This document shows positions 24,040 through 35,228 of a DNA stretch of 64,000 nucleotides, in pieces (positions within the stretch are counted from its first letter, which is position 1; each line of letters starts with the position of its first letter). The stretch is from Tomocerus qinae (lineage: Eukaryota; Arthropoda; Collembola; Entomobryomorpha; Tomoceridae): NCBI GenBank assembly GCA_020055645.1, contig CM034546.1, positions 31,620,001 through 31,684,000 of the forward strand, written 5' to 3'. The position numbers and the translations under genes were made by a program. A model generated the notes under the pieces. That model was not told the DNA's origin. It searched no databases and saw nothing but the letters and a program-made list of their open reading frames with translations.

Positions 24040-25640
24040 ATTTGCAGTTTAGATTGTATAACTTTATATGGACGACGACGGAATAAAACTGAGCATACCT
24101 AATACCCAATAGTCATGTCCATTATGTTGCTAGAATGTTCAGTATTGATGAAAAAGTGTGTCCCACAAGATAAAAAGCCTAAGAAGAGTGAAGGACATGA
24201 AACTATTAAGCCCCTTTGGTCGAATAACTAATGCACGAATATTCATTTGCGTGTTATTATAAGAACTATAAAGTCATACTTATACATATTCACTTTGCTT
24301 AAGATTCCTCGTCCCCTCGCTCCAATATTGTGTTTGTTTGAACTAGTTTCCTTAGTTCTCGAGACACTTTCGTCATTCGTGTCGGTCTCGTGTTTGTATA
24401 AGTCATGCTCCATAGTCTAAGAGAAAGCCCGTCCCGTCTGCAGGACTCAAACGGGAAAATATTATTCTATAATATAAACGTCATCGAAATGTATGTTGTA
24501 TGTTTGTGTGCACGGATGTTATGAAATTATGAATGTAATTTCTCGGCCACCGTAACGTTATTTCAAAATGTATTAACAACACAATTTGGTTTATTTGCTG
24601 AAGATGCTAAATTCCATCCAGATAGAACTTGGTTTTATGCATACACGCTTGCGCGGTGATAAAATTATGAAAGTCACTGTTGTGAGACGTGGTAGTTGAT
24701 ACTCTTTCTTTCAATTTAATACACCGTGCCGTGACCTTTATACGCAGGAAAGTTTAAAAATTGGCTATTCATAATAAAACTGTATTTTTAAATTGGAATT
24801 TTATTGTGACTATCGGTACTTACTCTGGTCACCCATTATGGTCACATTTTTGACTTGGGGTATAATGTTACGCCTACGTTACTCTGACTCATCATTATGC
24901 ATACTGCCAAGCTTAAATGTAAGCATCCCATCCATTATACCCAACATCCCCATCCAGGTGTATGAATTGGCTGAAAGGGATGTGTTGGTGATGGCTGTAA
25001 TGGTACTTTATTTGGAAACTGGGGATGGGTTATATTAGATGGATTACTTTATTTGAATATTGGTGGTGGGCTGGATAAGATGTTGATCTTTTCTTGGATG
25101 TTTGGTGATGATGGGATGGATGGGGTTGGATGCATCTTTTGCATTGGATGGGATGTTTACCTACAACTTACGTCTATGCTGCCAAGTGTTAATCTGTTTT
25201 ATCCGACCAAGCAAATAAACTGCTTCCCCTCACGCACCAGGTGGATGACGGAAATAAGTTTCTGAAATACATTCTATCCATCTTGCAATATTGCCCTGGA
25301 ATACACACTAGCTTTATTTATAACAGGGCCTGGGCCCTGTGACCGGCTAGTTAAATATAAATTGCAATTGTTATAAAACAGAACTTCTGGAATCTACGGA
25401 TTGTCCCAATATGAAAACAAATCAGTACAAAGAAGTTACAAAAATATTTGAAAATTCATTTTTTACTTAGTTTGAAACTAATTTTATGTAAATAAGAAGC
25501 GAATAGATAAACGAATGCGGTCAATCCTTTTCATACAATTGAATGCCCAACTCGGATGCCCTAATTGACTACAGAGACCATTTCCAAACACAAGTCCTGT
25601 ACAGGAACACCATAGAGCGCATAAAAAGTACTTTTATAAC
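24040..25640 (-). pseudogene. Copy F of IR-flank repeat with IR first-exon relic, split by a Helitron-like element
   Basis: The unit starts at GACGACGACGGAATAAA (about 24070), is interrupted from about 24459 to 25350, and resumes with the IR N-terminal relic (minus strand, about 25465-25365) and the conserved promoter-like block at 25610-25630. Without the insertion the two sides join as in copies B and C. Confidence 0.55.
24459..25350 (+). mobile_element. Helitron-like non-autonomous element
   Basis: It begins TCTATAATATAAACGTC and ends with a perfect hairpin (arms ACAGGGCC and GGCCCTGT, about 25323-25340) followed by TGACCGGCTAG. The body differs from the 43871 copy but the 3' 40 bp are shared, and it contains GGATGGGATG-type low-complexity sequence also seen at 45150-45340. 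Insertion splits a repeat unit, which fixes both borders to within a few bases. Confidence 0.7.
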
Positions 25641-25909
25641 TGCTAGCAGACCATAAAATATCATTGACGCCACCGAGCGATCTCTCCATCTAAATCCATT
25701 GGACAAGTATTTTTGATATTCGTTAGTCGATTCAAGAAGGAATTAAAAAATTGAGTTTTGCATAGCTCGACTCCTTAATGGGAAATAGAGAAACGGTGCA
25801 GTATGACACATAATTACTTTCAAACTTACTACAAATCAGTAGTTATTAATTTCGGGGGAAAAACTATTTTCACGGTATTTAATTTCCACATGCGGTAAAT
25901 TCTAGATCA

Positions 25910-26830
25910 AGCAGTGAATAGCCGCGTGAGGTTTATATAAAATTTAATGTTTGGAACAATCATATTAAAGTATTTTCTCTGGGTGTTCTTTGCACGTAAT
26001 CATACTTTACTTGACAAATGCACGTATACAATATAATTCTACATTTCAAACGCCCATGAGCCGTGGAGCGATTGGTTTTCACCTGGTTTGTGTGGGTGAT
26101 GACGGCAGTCGTATTCACTCCACGTATCAAGTACGTATCGAGAGAGGGGCGGGGTGCCCTGAAGAAGTTTCCAGAAGATGACGATATTTTTGTCAAAAAA
26201 GTATAAAAATTCAAAAAACTTTCGCGCTGCGCGCGAATACGCCATAATTTTACTAATATATTTTGATGTACCCCCTAAATAAATTCATGGATACGTGTTT
26301 GGTATGTATACATACCTATTTCTTAATTTCTTTTCACCTATGCATTAGAAAGTAATACTTACAATCATTTGATTGGTACAATGCGGGCTTAGGCTTATCC
26401 TCGATGAGAACTCGAAACCCATAAAATCAATATAGGGGGTCCAACTATTGAGAATATTATGTAAGCTTTAATATTTCCCAATCAGCGGTATTTGGACATG
26501 ATAGAACTACAAAACAAGAATATACCTATTCTATCTCGCCATACTTATCGTCAATAATTAAAGTAGTAGTTCCTATTATGGAAGATGGATATATTTATGT
26601 TTTTTCTGGTAAGGTAGTTTAGGTAATGGAAAATACAGATACGTAAATAAGTACATAATACATTGTCTCTTAAAACAACAATTTTCAACCTTAGACTTAT
26701 TTATTGCAAGTGGTACAATAACACAGACAAATGTTTGCCAATATAAGACATATCTTATTTATGTGTTAGATGTATATATTATGGCCATGCATGAATGCAT
26801 GCAAATACATAGGATAATACATACGAAAAT
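25910..26830. repeat. Segmental duplicate of 10310-11250
   Basis: This is the partner of the segment upstream of the first IR locus, with the same landmark words in the same order. It is interrupted by a hAT-like MITE at about 26128-26302 that is missing from the other copy. Confidence 0.65.
26128..26302. mobile_element. hAT-like MITE (same family as 5385-5562)
   Basis: The ends AAGTACGTATCGAG and CATGGATACGTGTTT correspond to the family termini, and the interior carries a degenerate copy of the CG-rich palindrome (about 26221-26238). No target duplication could be fixed. Confidence 0.55.
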
Positions 26831-26850
26831 ACAAAGGACATAATTGATGT

Positions 26851-26994
26851 TTTCGATAATGTACCCCATAGTAGTTTACCCGAAGTCCAACACACGTAAT
26901 GTGCCTATATCGGGTGCCTCCAAAAGTTAACCGACATATGCATATTTCGTGTGATGGACTTCGGGTAAACTGCTTTGGGGTACATTATCGAAAA
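26851..26994. mobile_element. 144-bp foldback MITE
   Basis: The arms start TTTTCGATAATGTACCCC and end GGGGTACATTATCGAAAA, and pairing continues inwards through AGTTTACCCGAAGTCC / GGACTTCGGGTAAACT. Copies of the family lie at about 44758-44900 (full) and 52825-52905 (left half only). Confidence 0.85.
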
Positions 26995-27052
26995 TATTAA
27001 TCTGCATTAACATTGTATAACATTTAGCATGATGAGTTTGCAATTTTTATTA

Positions 27053-27432
27053 TACAGGGATACCCACTAGTCGTGCACGCATAGTTTGTGTTAATAACTT
27101 GAGAACCAGGGCAGCTAGAGACAAATGGTTACCACTGTTGGAAAGAGGAGATTCTAACTTAAAGATTGGTGTATCATACGTAATGATTGGAATGATATTT
27201 CGGGTCAAAAAAATTAATTCATTAAAAAAAATTTTTAATACATTGCGGGAGTAGCACGTTTTTACAAATAGAATTAATTTTTTTGACCCGAAATATCATT
27301 TCAATCATTACGTATGATACACCAATTTTTAAGTTAGAATTTCTTCTTTCCAACAGTGGTAACCATTTGTCTCTAGCTGCCCTGGCTCTCAAGTTCTCAA
27401 CTAAGCGTGCACGACTAGTGGGTCACCCTGTA
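27053..27432. mobile_element. 380-bp foldback MITE with about 160-bp arms
   Basis: The ends ACAGGGATACCCACTAGTCG and CGACTAGTGGGTCACCCTGT are inverted, and the pairing extends almost to the centre (for example TGATTGGAATGATATTTCGG opposite CCGAAATATCATTTCAATCA). Only about 60 bp remain unpaired. The 133-codon plus-strand frame that overlaps its right arm is a by-product. Confidence 0.85.
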
Positions 27433-29001
27433 CATATATATATTTATGGATTTAACTGTCATAGTGTCTACGGTATTGCTTTTAAGAAGTCCACAGAATT
27501 CCAAGCATCGGAATTAGCGATTATAAATTTTTTGCGTAGATATTTCATAGTTGTATATCTATGTATTGAAAGGTTTATAATACTATTACATTGCCTTCCA
27601 AATCGGAACTTATGGGTACCCAATTCAAATTTATATAATACAATTTGCATTATTATGGATTTGCATTGGGCTCGTTTCATATAGCCTCATCATCAATAAT
27701 ATGTACAAAAATGAAAGTCATTTTCGCTAACAGATAATTTCGGACGTGGCAATTGTTAATTTTAATAAGCCTTTTTATATGATTTACCTTTTTCAGATTA
27801 ATTAATTTAGAAAATCTAATACAGCCAAGGATAAATCTATAGCTGCTGACATGACACCAACTATTCTGGGATAAGGTGAACAAGCAGAGTTGCGGTGTCT
27901 GAATAGGAAGGTGTGGACAAAAGAAGTTTTATCCAGGGCGAAACTAGGTTTGTCCACTTTTGTCCTGGATAGAAAATGGACAAAACTAAGTTCATCCAGG
28001 ATAGTAATAGTTTCGTCCGGACAAAACGCAACCTTTAGTAGGAAGACGAGTAGACAAGGTGATGTTAGGGGAAAAGTGTTAATGGATGAAATAATATTTA
28101 TTCAGACAAGGCAAAAATGAAACTATAACATCTTCAATCAAAGTTTATGCATTCTGCCGTGGAAATCAAAAGTTGGGTTGAGATTTTGTGTAAAATTTTC
28201 AAACAGATACAAACGAACATAAACTCAGGCAGTAATGCTGATGTACAAACTGCAAAGATAGCCAAATATGACCATTCCAAAATTACAAAAACCAATTACT
28301 AATGTAAGCACACATCACAGCACTTTTATATTTACTTTCTATAAATGTTATACTTTATTTACTATCTTACTATTGTTATGTTTACTTTCTAAGCATTTTA
28401 TATTTACTTTCCAAGCATTTTTTGATATTTTCTTTACAAGCATTTTTATACATTTACTTTACAGTAATTTTTGTACATTTACTTTGCATTGCAATCATTT
28501 TTGTACATTTACTTTACAATCTTTTTTGATACTTACTTTACAATCATTTTGTAATTACTTTCTAAACATTTGATATTTTCTTTATACATTTAAATAGTAA
28601 AGGGTTAAGACATCCTTTTTAGTTAAAGGTAATATAGGAAATCAAAAATGTGATTACTTGTCACTCTGTAATATGACTTATAACTTATGACAAATTGTAT
28701 TGTGGGTACGGTGACAATGTGGCTTGTCACTAATGTATAGATTTTACGACAAAATTGATTGTTTTAATTTGGAAAAAAATTCCAATATTTCTAGTTAAGC
28801 ATTACCTACGAATTTCCTCTACATTTGGGCTTATAATTACACATTTGAAATTAAAACATGATGTTTAAAATTTTGTGTAATCGATGGCAGCAATTTGGAG
28901 GGCAACATCATCCAAAGAATGTTCTTGACTCATCTAAATATAATTGAAAAACATTGTGGTAATTTGTACGTTGAAAAAAGTGTGATTTCTAATTTTTTAG
29001 C
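27433..29001. other. Intergenic; low-complexity tandem repeats at about 28310-28590
   Basis: At 27900-28050 there is a short inverted arrangement of TTTGTCC and GGACAAA words. At 28310-28590 an irregular unit of about 27-30 bp (ATTTACTTTACAATCATTTTTGT and variants) repeats. I see no gene; downstream of the Toll-RTK stop codon this stretch includes its 3' UTR. Confidence 0.5.
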
Positions 29002-32000
29002 TTAATATATTAACCAAACCTTATCCTCAAGACATTCTATGCTGTTGCAAACAGCATAATTGAAAATAATCTTCATTGAAGAAAATTTGGGACGCTCCTC
29101 CGGGTTCACATGCCAACAACGCAACATTATTTCATATCTAAGATAATTTTATTGTTACCCAAGTAAATTAAATTTAAGTAAAATTCAAAATAGCTAATGA
29201 TGCAAGTGTATCTAAGTTGACCGCAACGATTGATGTTTGAGTCTTACATTTCATCAGAAGCCAACTTGGGCTTGAAATTTCTGAGTCCATTCTGCAGTTC
29301 TTGAGTAAATTCCATGGTGGGAGCCATTCCAGGGTATGGAATATCGCCCAAAGAGAATATTTCCCACAAAGTGATTCCATAAGCCCACACGTCCGACTTT
29401 GTGGAAAATGTGTTTGTAGTAAGACTTTCGATTGCCAACCATCGCCAAGGCAAAGGATCTTTCGCCGTTTTGATATACTCTGTGTAATTATAAGTGCGTC
29501 GACTCAAACCAAAATCTGTCACTTTTGCGTTGCCCTCCGCAGTCAACAGAACGTTCCTCGTTGCTAAATCAGAATGGATAACCTGTACAACAAACCATAA
29601 TAAGTAATGCCCATAATAATTATTAATTATTTTAGCTAACAATAAAATAATTAATTTAATATTACGTAACCAGCACCTAAAAATGCTCTTAGTTATCTGA
29701 CTCAGAAATAAAATAGAGATTGAAAAAGCTAAACATACAACTAATGCAGTAGACTGATTAAAAGTTTTAAGATTCTGCAGAAATTAAGAGTTAAGCATAA
29801 TAAATAAATAAAATTTTTGAGTTCTATTTTAGTACACATTCTTGAAGTATTCACCAACTTTTGTTTATGTATATTTATTTATTGTTTCGTTAATTTTTAC
29901 GGATATAGGATCTAACATTTTTTTCGCCAAGGTATTCCATTGCACTGGCAATTTGTTCAGACCACATCAACAAGCTGTTGATGTTACACAGTGACTCCTT
30001 GAATTCATCTGCGTTTTGCTTCCTATTGAACACAGAAACAAAATCAAAGGTTAGACTACATTTCAAGGTGAGAGTAAATTATAAGATTATTAGGATATTA
30101 AAATATTATTTCAATACCGTTTGCTGATTGATGTACCTGCATGTACATTTTCTACCTTTGCATTTGGAATCGAACGGTCCGAAAACGACGATTTGTTTAT
30201 TTTTAAAAATGAGTCCAAAGATCCCAAATGACAAAATTCTATTGCCACATAAAGTATGCCTAAAATAATTGTAAATTTTATTTTAGTTTGGTATAAACAA
30301 ATGTCCCTTTTTACGTTTTACAATTCTTAATGACAATTACCTGACGTTATTTCCTCTCGGTAGACTCCTAAGAGTGTGACCAAATGTTCGTGATGTCCAA
30401 TATACATCAGAATTTTTGCTTCAGAGACTAGGGCCTTCAGAGCCCCCGTTCCACGGTCATTGCGGACAGTTTTAAATGCGGCTGTTTTATCCAGTCCGTG
30501 CAATAGCCCTTTGTACACTTCTCCAAATTCTCCTTTTCCAAGCATATGAATTTTGTCTGAAAAACAATATTCCATAATATTAAGTTGTGGATTCGTATGG
30601 TTAAACATCAATATTGTTTATGACTGTAGCTGGATTCAAATTTAATTTTTTAATGGATTAAATTTCCTAATATTTGTAGTTGCAAGTTGCAATGTAGTTT
30701 TCGGGATGTTATTCTGACGATTACTAGAGGTGAAAGAATTAATTAATTTATATTTCTTATTTTATATGAACCAATTAGTTTTAAACTCAATTGGTAAAGT
30801 TTTGGTTGGGGTTATGTAATCACATACTCTTTCTACAATAGGGGGAGATTTACTCACCGATTAAGAAAGTGTTCTTTTTGATTTCATAATGCTCGTCGAA
30901 CATGAAATACAGTGGATCATTATTTTCGTGACCTTCACAGGTTTTTCTTCCATTTAATAAGTTAATAATTTCTTTCATTTCCCGTCGTTTTTTTATCTGA
31001 AACAGTTAAAATCATAATATGGATTACAGATTAGCTGACGAAGTGGAGGGACACGATATTTGCTTGGTCAGCATTAGCTGAACAGCTTCTGGGAAAACAA
31101 TTAGAGCGCGAAAATGTGGTGACTGTGCTTTTCTCAATAGATATGACTGCACTGTCTTCTCGGCTATTAGTGTTCCAGCTATTTGCAAAAATTCAAGAAG
31201 TGTGGCAACGGCACCACTACTAATCTCAAAGTATAAGGCCCGATCATGCACTCTGTGCACAGTCTACTCATTAATTATCAATTGCATATTAATATTATTT
31301 GCATCTACAAAGCTACTCTAGAAGTATAATATTATGTGTAACTTCTGTGGTACAACTCACCTATAACTTATACGTATTTCTTTGGTAATAAAGGTGTTGA
31401 CAAAAAGTGGTAGTCCCATAGTCCCATAACAATATATTATAATGGTTACAACACTTCCTGTGTGTACACATATCGACTACTTTAATTAAGAAATTAGAGA
31501 ATGACAATGACTGGGCTAACTATATTATTTGCATGCTTTTAGGTTCTAAGAAATATTTTTAACAAATTAAAAAAATAATATATGTTAAAGGATTGAGTCT
31601 GTTTTCAGTGAAAACTTTTTAAATCAGTTATAATGTGCATGGCAGAGTTTAGCAACTTCTCATTACCCATCCCGTTTTGCTGGACGCTTGGAAATGAAAT
31701 ACAGTAAATAAAGCCAAAATATTATAAGGTACAACCGTGTGTGGTTGTACTTATTTGTGCATAATCTGGAGCTGTCTATGCTAATGCGCATAGAGCAGCA
31801 CCCAGAGCTAGTTTGTTTATAGTTGCATGCACAAAAGTACCGTTAGAATTGTAGTATGCACCTACCTAGCTATAAGTATATTTATGTAACTAAAAACTAT
31901 ATGTTACCTACCTAATCCCTATTGTCTTTTGTAAAAAAGTCCCGTTAATCCTAAAGTCCCTTTCTCTTAATTTTCCTAAAATAATATTTAGGAAAATTAA

Positions 32001-35000
32001 GGGACAATTAGATGCAAGCAGCATTCGGCCATAAGAGCCTATATATTAGTTTTTCTATTTTAATCCCTAAAAATTAAATATTAATTAGGGACTTGCATCT
32101 TATTATTCGGGGTCAAAAGACAAAGGACCTCGAAGGGTATAAAAGCCTTCGAGCTCCTTTAGTCGAGAGGGGAAGCTATCCAGTAAGTTGCTTGACAACT
32201 CTGAGGATCCGTCTCTGTTGCCTGAAGTATCTTTCGATACTAGATCGGCTGTATTTGGAGATTGCTTTCGCCAATCTGATTGGGTCACCCCAATACTTAT
32301 CATACGTGAAGTTGCACTAGCCAACTAGTCGTATGTCATTCTTCGACATATTTAAGTTTAGGTTTTAGTCGTTAAGTTAGTTAGTTAATTAGTATTTAGT
32401 TAGTAGTTAGTAATAATAGTAGCTAGAGTCATTGTATTATATTATTTGTCAAAGTTCTTCAACGAACAAATAATATCCGTTCCTCTTGCTACACCCTGTA
32501 GTCTCATGTGTTTTGTGTACCTCTCATTCCTCACCTAACCTGAAGCATATCTATCTTTAAGTTAGCATAGAGAATCGTCCATACTGACTCACATACGCAT
32601 TATCCCTGCCAATCATCCAGCTTTCATAATAATAATATTTTCATTATTAATATTTTGCCTTAGCTTTTTAGCAATTTTCAGCTTAATTACTATTTAGTTA
32701 TAATATATGACCGTGGTCAAAATTTTGACTCTATTTCACAATCCTTTTCATGCTCCTTCTTAGTGGAAAATTATCCAATAGAATCATTATATGCATAATA
32801 TGACAGTTAATAGTTAGTGGCATGGCAGCAATATGGTGGAACAAGCTTTATCAAAATTTAGATTAATATTTTTTACCTTTTCTTGAATTATATAGATGAT
32901 AATGAGAACGGATAAAAACAAGAAAGATGCGACGATGATGTAATAGTGAATTTGATTAGCACTAGTACTAGAACGGCCAATTTCAGGACACATTCGGTCT
33001 TGAAGTACATCAAAAAGACTTTGCGGGCGTGTTGTTATATTTTTGAAAACACAAGTCATCCGACCAGCATCCAAGCGACTAGCAAAATCTCGCCAATCGT
33101 TTTGGAATCCTACGCAGTCTTCGCAAGGAAAAGGATTATTAGCAAGAGAGAAGTTGGTTGTGGAATCGTTTTTCAGAGCACGAAGGAAGGACAAGGAGAT
33201 TAGATGATTGTTTGAAAGGTTAACCATCTTCAAATGTGGGGAAAATCTTGAAGAATAGCTGTTAGGTAGTTTTTTTATTTCATTTCCAGAGAGATCTAAT
33301 TCCAGTTTCCAATTTGTGAGATTTACCCACAGTAGGTTGTCAATCTTATCAATATTGGGAAGTCCGAAATTAGAAATGTAGACGCTTCTGTTTGAGCAGT
33401 CTACCAATATAGTAAAATCCACCGGACGTTGCCAGCATTTACAACCAACTGGGCAATTGTTTTTTATCTGGCATTTGAAGTATTTATCTGCAACTGTTAC
33501 CAGGGATGAATCTTTTAAATTGTTGGGAGTTGCACACTTGACATTGTGTGAATCAATTTTGTAGGTGTTTGATCGAAATTTTTTCAGATACAGTGCTTGA
33601 CAGTCGCAATTAAGTGGAATGTCGGATCCCAAAATAATATGCACTTCATGTTGGGGACCCGAAACTGGATCACGCAGATGTATCTTTGCATCAGTCATAT
33701 CAATATGCAAAATCGTATTTCTTTCAAGGTTGACCCAAATATTTTGAGAAAATGAAAAATCCTTCGCTGAAAGATGAGTTATACTGTTGCCATGTAAATC
33801 AATCTCCTTTAAATGATTTAGCGACATCCTCCAATCATCATAGATGGACGTAATTCTGTTGTTTGCTAAAATAAGCTTTTCTAGCTTTAAGTTAGTTTTG
33901 AAAGGAGATTGACTTTCCCCAGTAATATTTGGAACCTCCAAATTTTTATTTTTAGTATTTAACGAAATTTTATTATTTGAAAGATCTATCGAAGTAAGAT
34001 TTGGGAGACCTGCAAATATTTTGTCGTCTATCTCGGTCATGTAATTGCTTCCCATATTAAAGATTTCAAGGTTGGAAAATTGTGATATATATGCATATGG
34101 AATATTTGTGAGCACATTTTCTGACAAATTCAGTTCAATTAGATTTGAAGGCCTTTCTAATTGGGGGAATTCTGTCAATCCAAGATTTTTGAGGAGTAAT
34201 ATCCTCAGATTTGGCAGGGCCATAAAAGTTTCTTCTGAGGGTGAAATCGCTTTAAATTTATCTTTCCCCCTAGGAGAGTAACCAACTATTAGAACTTCTA
34301 ATTTCCCTAAATTTGATAGTTGAGGAAATTTTTTGATCGGGACATTGAACAATAACAATTCCTTCAATTCCAGTAAATTGTTGAATGTGTTTGCGTCAAG
34401 ATTATCCAAAGGGTTACCGTCAATACTAATGCTTTGAAGATTTCTAAGATTGAAAAACGATTCAGAAGTCAAGGAAGATATTTCGTTTTTTGCAAGATTG
34501 AGAGCGATTAATTTGTCTGGAAAACAACCTTTTTCAATAGCTCTTAGCTTATTGGACTGCAAGGATATAAGTTTAAGATTTCTGTTATTTGCAAATGCAT
34601 TTATGGGAAGATTTCCTAGTTGATTGCCTTCAAGATTGAGTATTTCAAGTCTCTTCAACTGGGTCAAATTCGGGAACGTTGTTAACTCATTGAAGGAAAG
34701 ATCCAGCACAATCAAATTTGGCATTCCATTGACAAAGTTCTGTGGCAGTGGTAAGCCATAATTTTCCAATATTTCTATTTCTGACCCATTCATGTTTAAC
34801 TGTTTGAATAAGGTGAGGGAGTCACTACTGGTAAACTCAGGAGAACAATTTATTACTTGCAGTTTTGTTATTCGAAAATCATATTTTCTAAGATCGATAC
34901 CTTTCAATATTTTCAAGGTAAATTCATCTTCGGAATTTGTACAGTCAACAAATAATGACGCGCTGTTGTTATTCCCTTCCAACGGTTCAATACGTAGAGC

Positions 35001-35183
35001 CACAAACTTGATACCAATAGGGGGACAACGTATTTCCCATTGGAATTGATCTCCATCACAACTGCAATTACCTGAAAACTCCTCAAAACCACCACCACCT
35101 ATTACAATAGTAAAATACATTCCTTCGCACAAATTAACTTTTGTTGCAATAATCACCAAAAGAAGATACTTCAGTCCCAACAT
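29002..35183 (-). CDS. Toll-type LRR ectodomain fused to a receptor tyrosine kinase (Toll-RTK chimera)
   Basis: Seven minus-strand exons: 35183-32877, 30996-30858, 30556-30341, 30259-30156 (a donor at 30147 also fits), 30018-29917, 29582-29248, 29137-29002. All junctions are GT-AG and phases match (0, 1, 1, 0, 0, 2), giving about 1112 residues. Exon 1 holds the signal peptide, LRR ectodomain and TM; the remaining exons hold a juxtamembrane segment and a complete kinase. Kinase landmarks are LGKGEFGEVYKG, the beta-3 lysine in TAAFKTVRN, an alpha-C glutamate (VSEAKILMY), HSDLATRN instead of HRDLATRN, TDFGLSRR, activation-loop YNYTEY, LAIES and WAYGITLWEIFSLG. The C-lobe ends with CWHVNPEERP and a short tail. 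No other TM lies upstream of the kinase exons on this strand. If the first intron is retained, a truncated membrane receptor with a 20-residue tail results (stop at 32814). Expected at the plasma membrane; the ligand is unknown. Confidence 0.85.
30997..32876 (-). other. First intron of the Toll-RTK, with an LTR-like insertion
   Basis: It separates the TM exon from the juxtamembrane exon. It contains an unexplained 78-codon minus-strand frame (31024-31260), a short perfect inverted repeat near 31970-32006 (CTTAATTTTCCTAAA and its complement), and an LTR-like block at about 32090-32500. Confidence 0.6.
32090..32500 (+). mobile_element. Possible solo LTR or promoter-bearing retroelement relic
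   Basis: A TATAAAA box (32138-32144) lies between perfect 8-bp inverted arms CTCGAAGG (32129-32136) and CCTTCGAG (32146-32153). Downstream the base composition resembles an LTR R-U5 region, and the block could run from TG near 32095 to CA near 32504. I found no second LTR, primer-binding site or gag/pol frame, and no target duplication I trust. Confidence 0.3.
32877..35183 (-). CDS. Exon 1 of the Toll-RTK: Toll-like multi-cysteine-cluster LRR ectodomain and TM
   Basis: I start at the ATG at 35183, which opens a signal peptide (MLGLKYLLLVIIATKV) that is also the start in the pseudogene copy; an in-frame ATG at 35228 would add 15 poorly hydrophobic residues. Numbered from 35228: N-terminal cysteines with CSCDGDQFQWEIRCPP at 55-70, about 15 LRRs at 170-520, an LRRCT-like cluster at 541-586 (NCDCQAL...FKC), an immediately following LRRNT at 592-612 (CPVGCKCWQRPVDF...DCSN), more LRRs at 640-695, a second LRRCT at 702-747 and a TM helix at 762-782. 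LRRCT directly followed by LRRNT is the hallmark of Toll/mccTLR ectodomains. A TIR domain would normally follow; instead a donor (AAG/GTAAAA) ends the exon two codons after the TM. Confidence 0.85.
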
Positions 35184-35228
35184 TTTATATTTCAGGAAAT
35201 GGCAGCCAAAATAGTTGTATATATCCAT

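Noticed and set aside
24793..25265. Two plus-strand frames of 70-81 codons
   Set aside because: They fall within the Helitron-like element at 24459-25350 and reflect its GGATGGGATG-type low-complexity sequence.
27283..27684. Plus-strand frame of 133 codons
   Set aside because: Its first half is the right arm of the 380-bp foldback MITE and the rest has no protein-like features or support.
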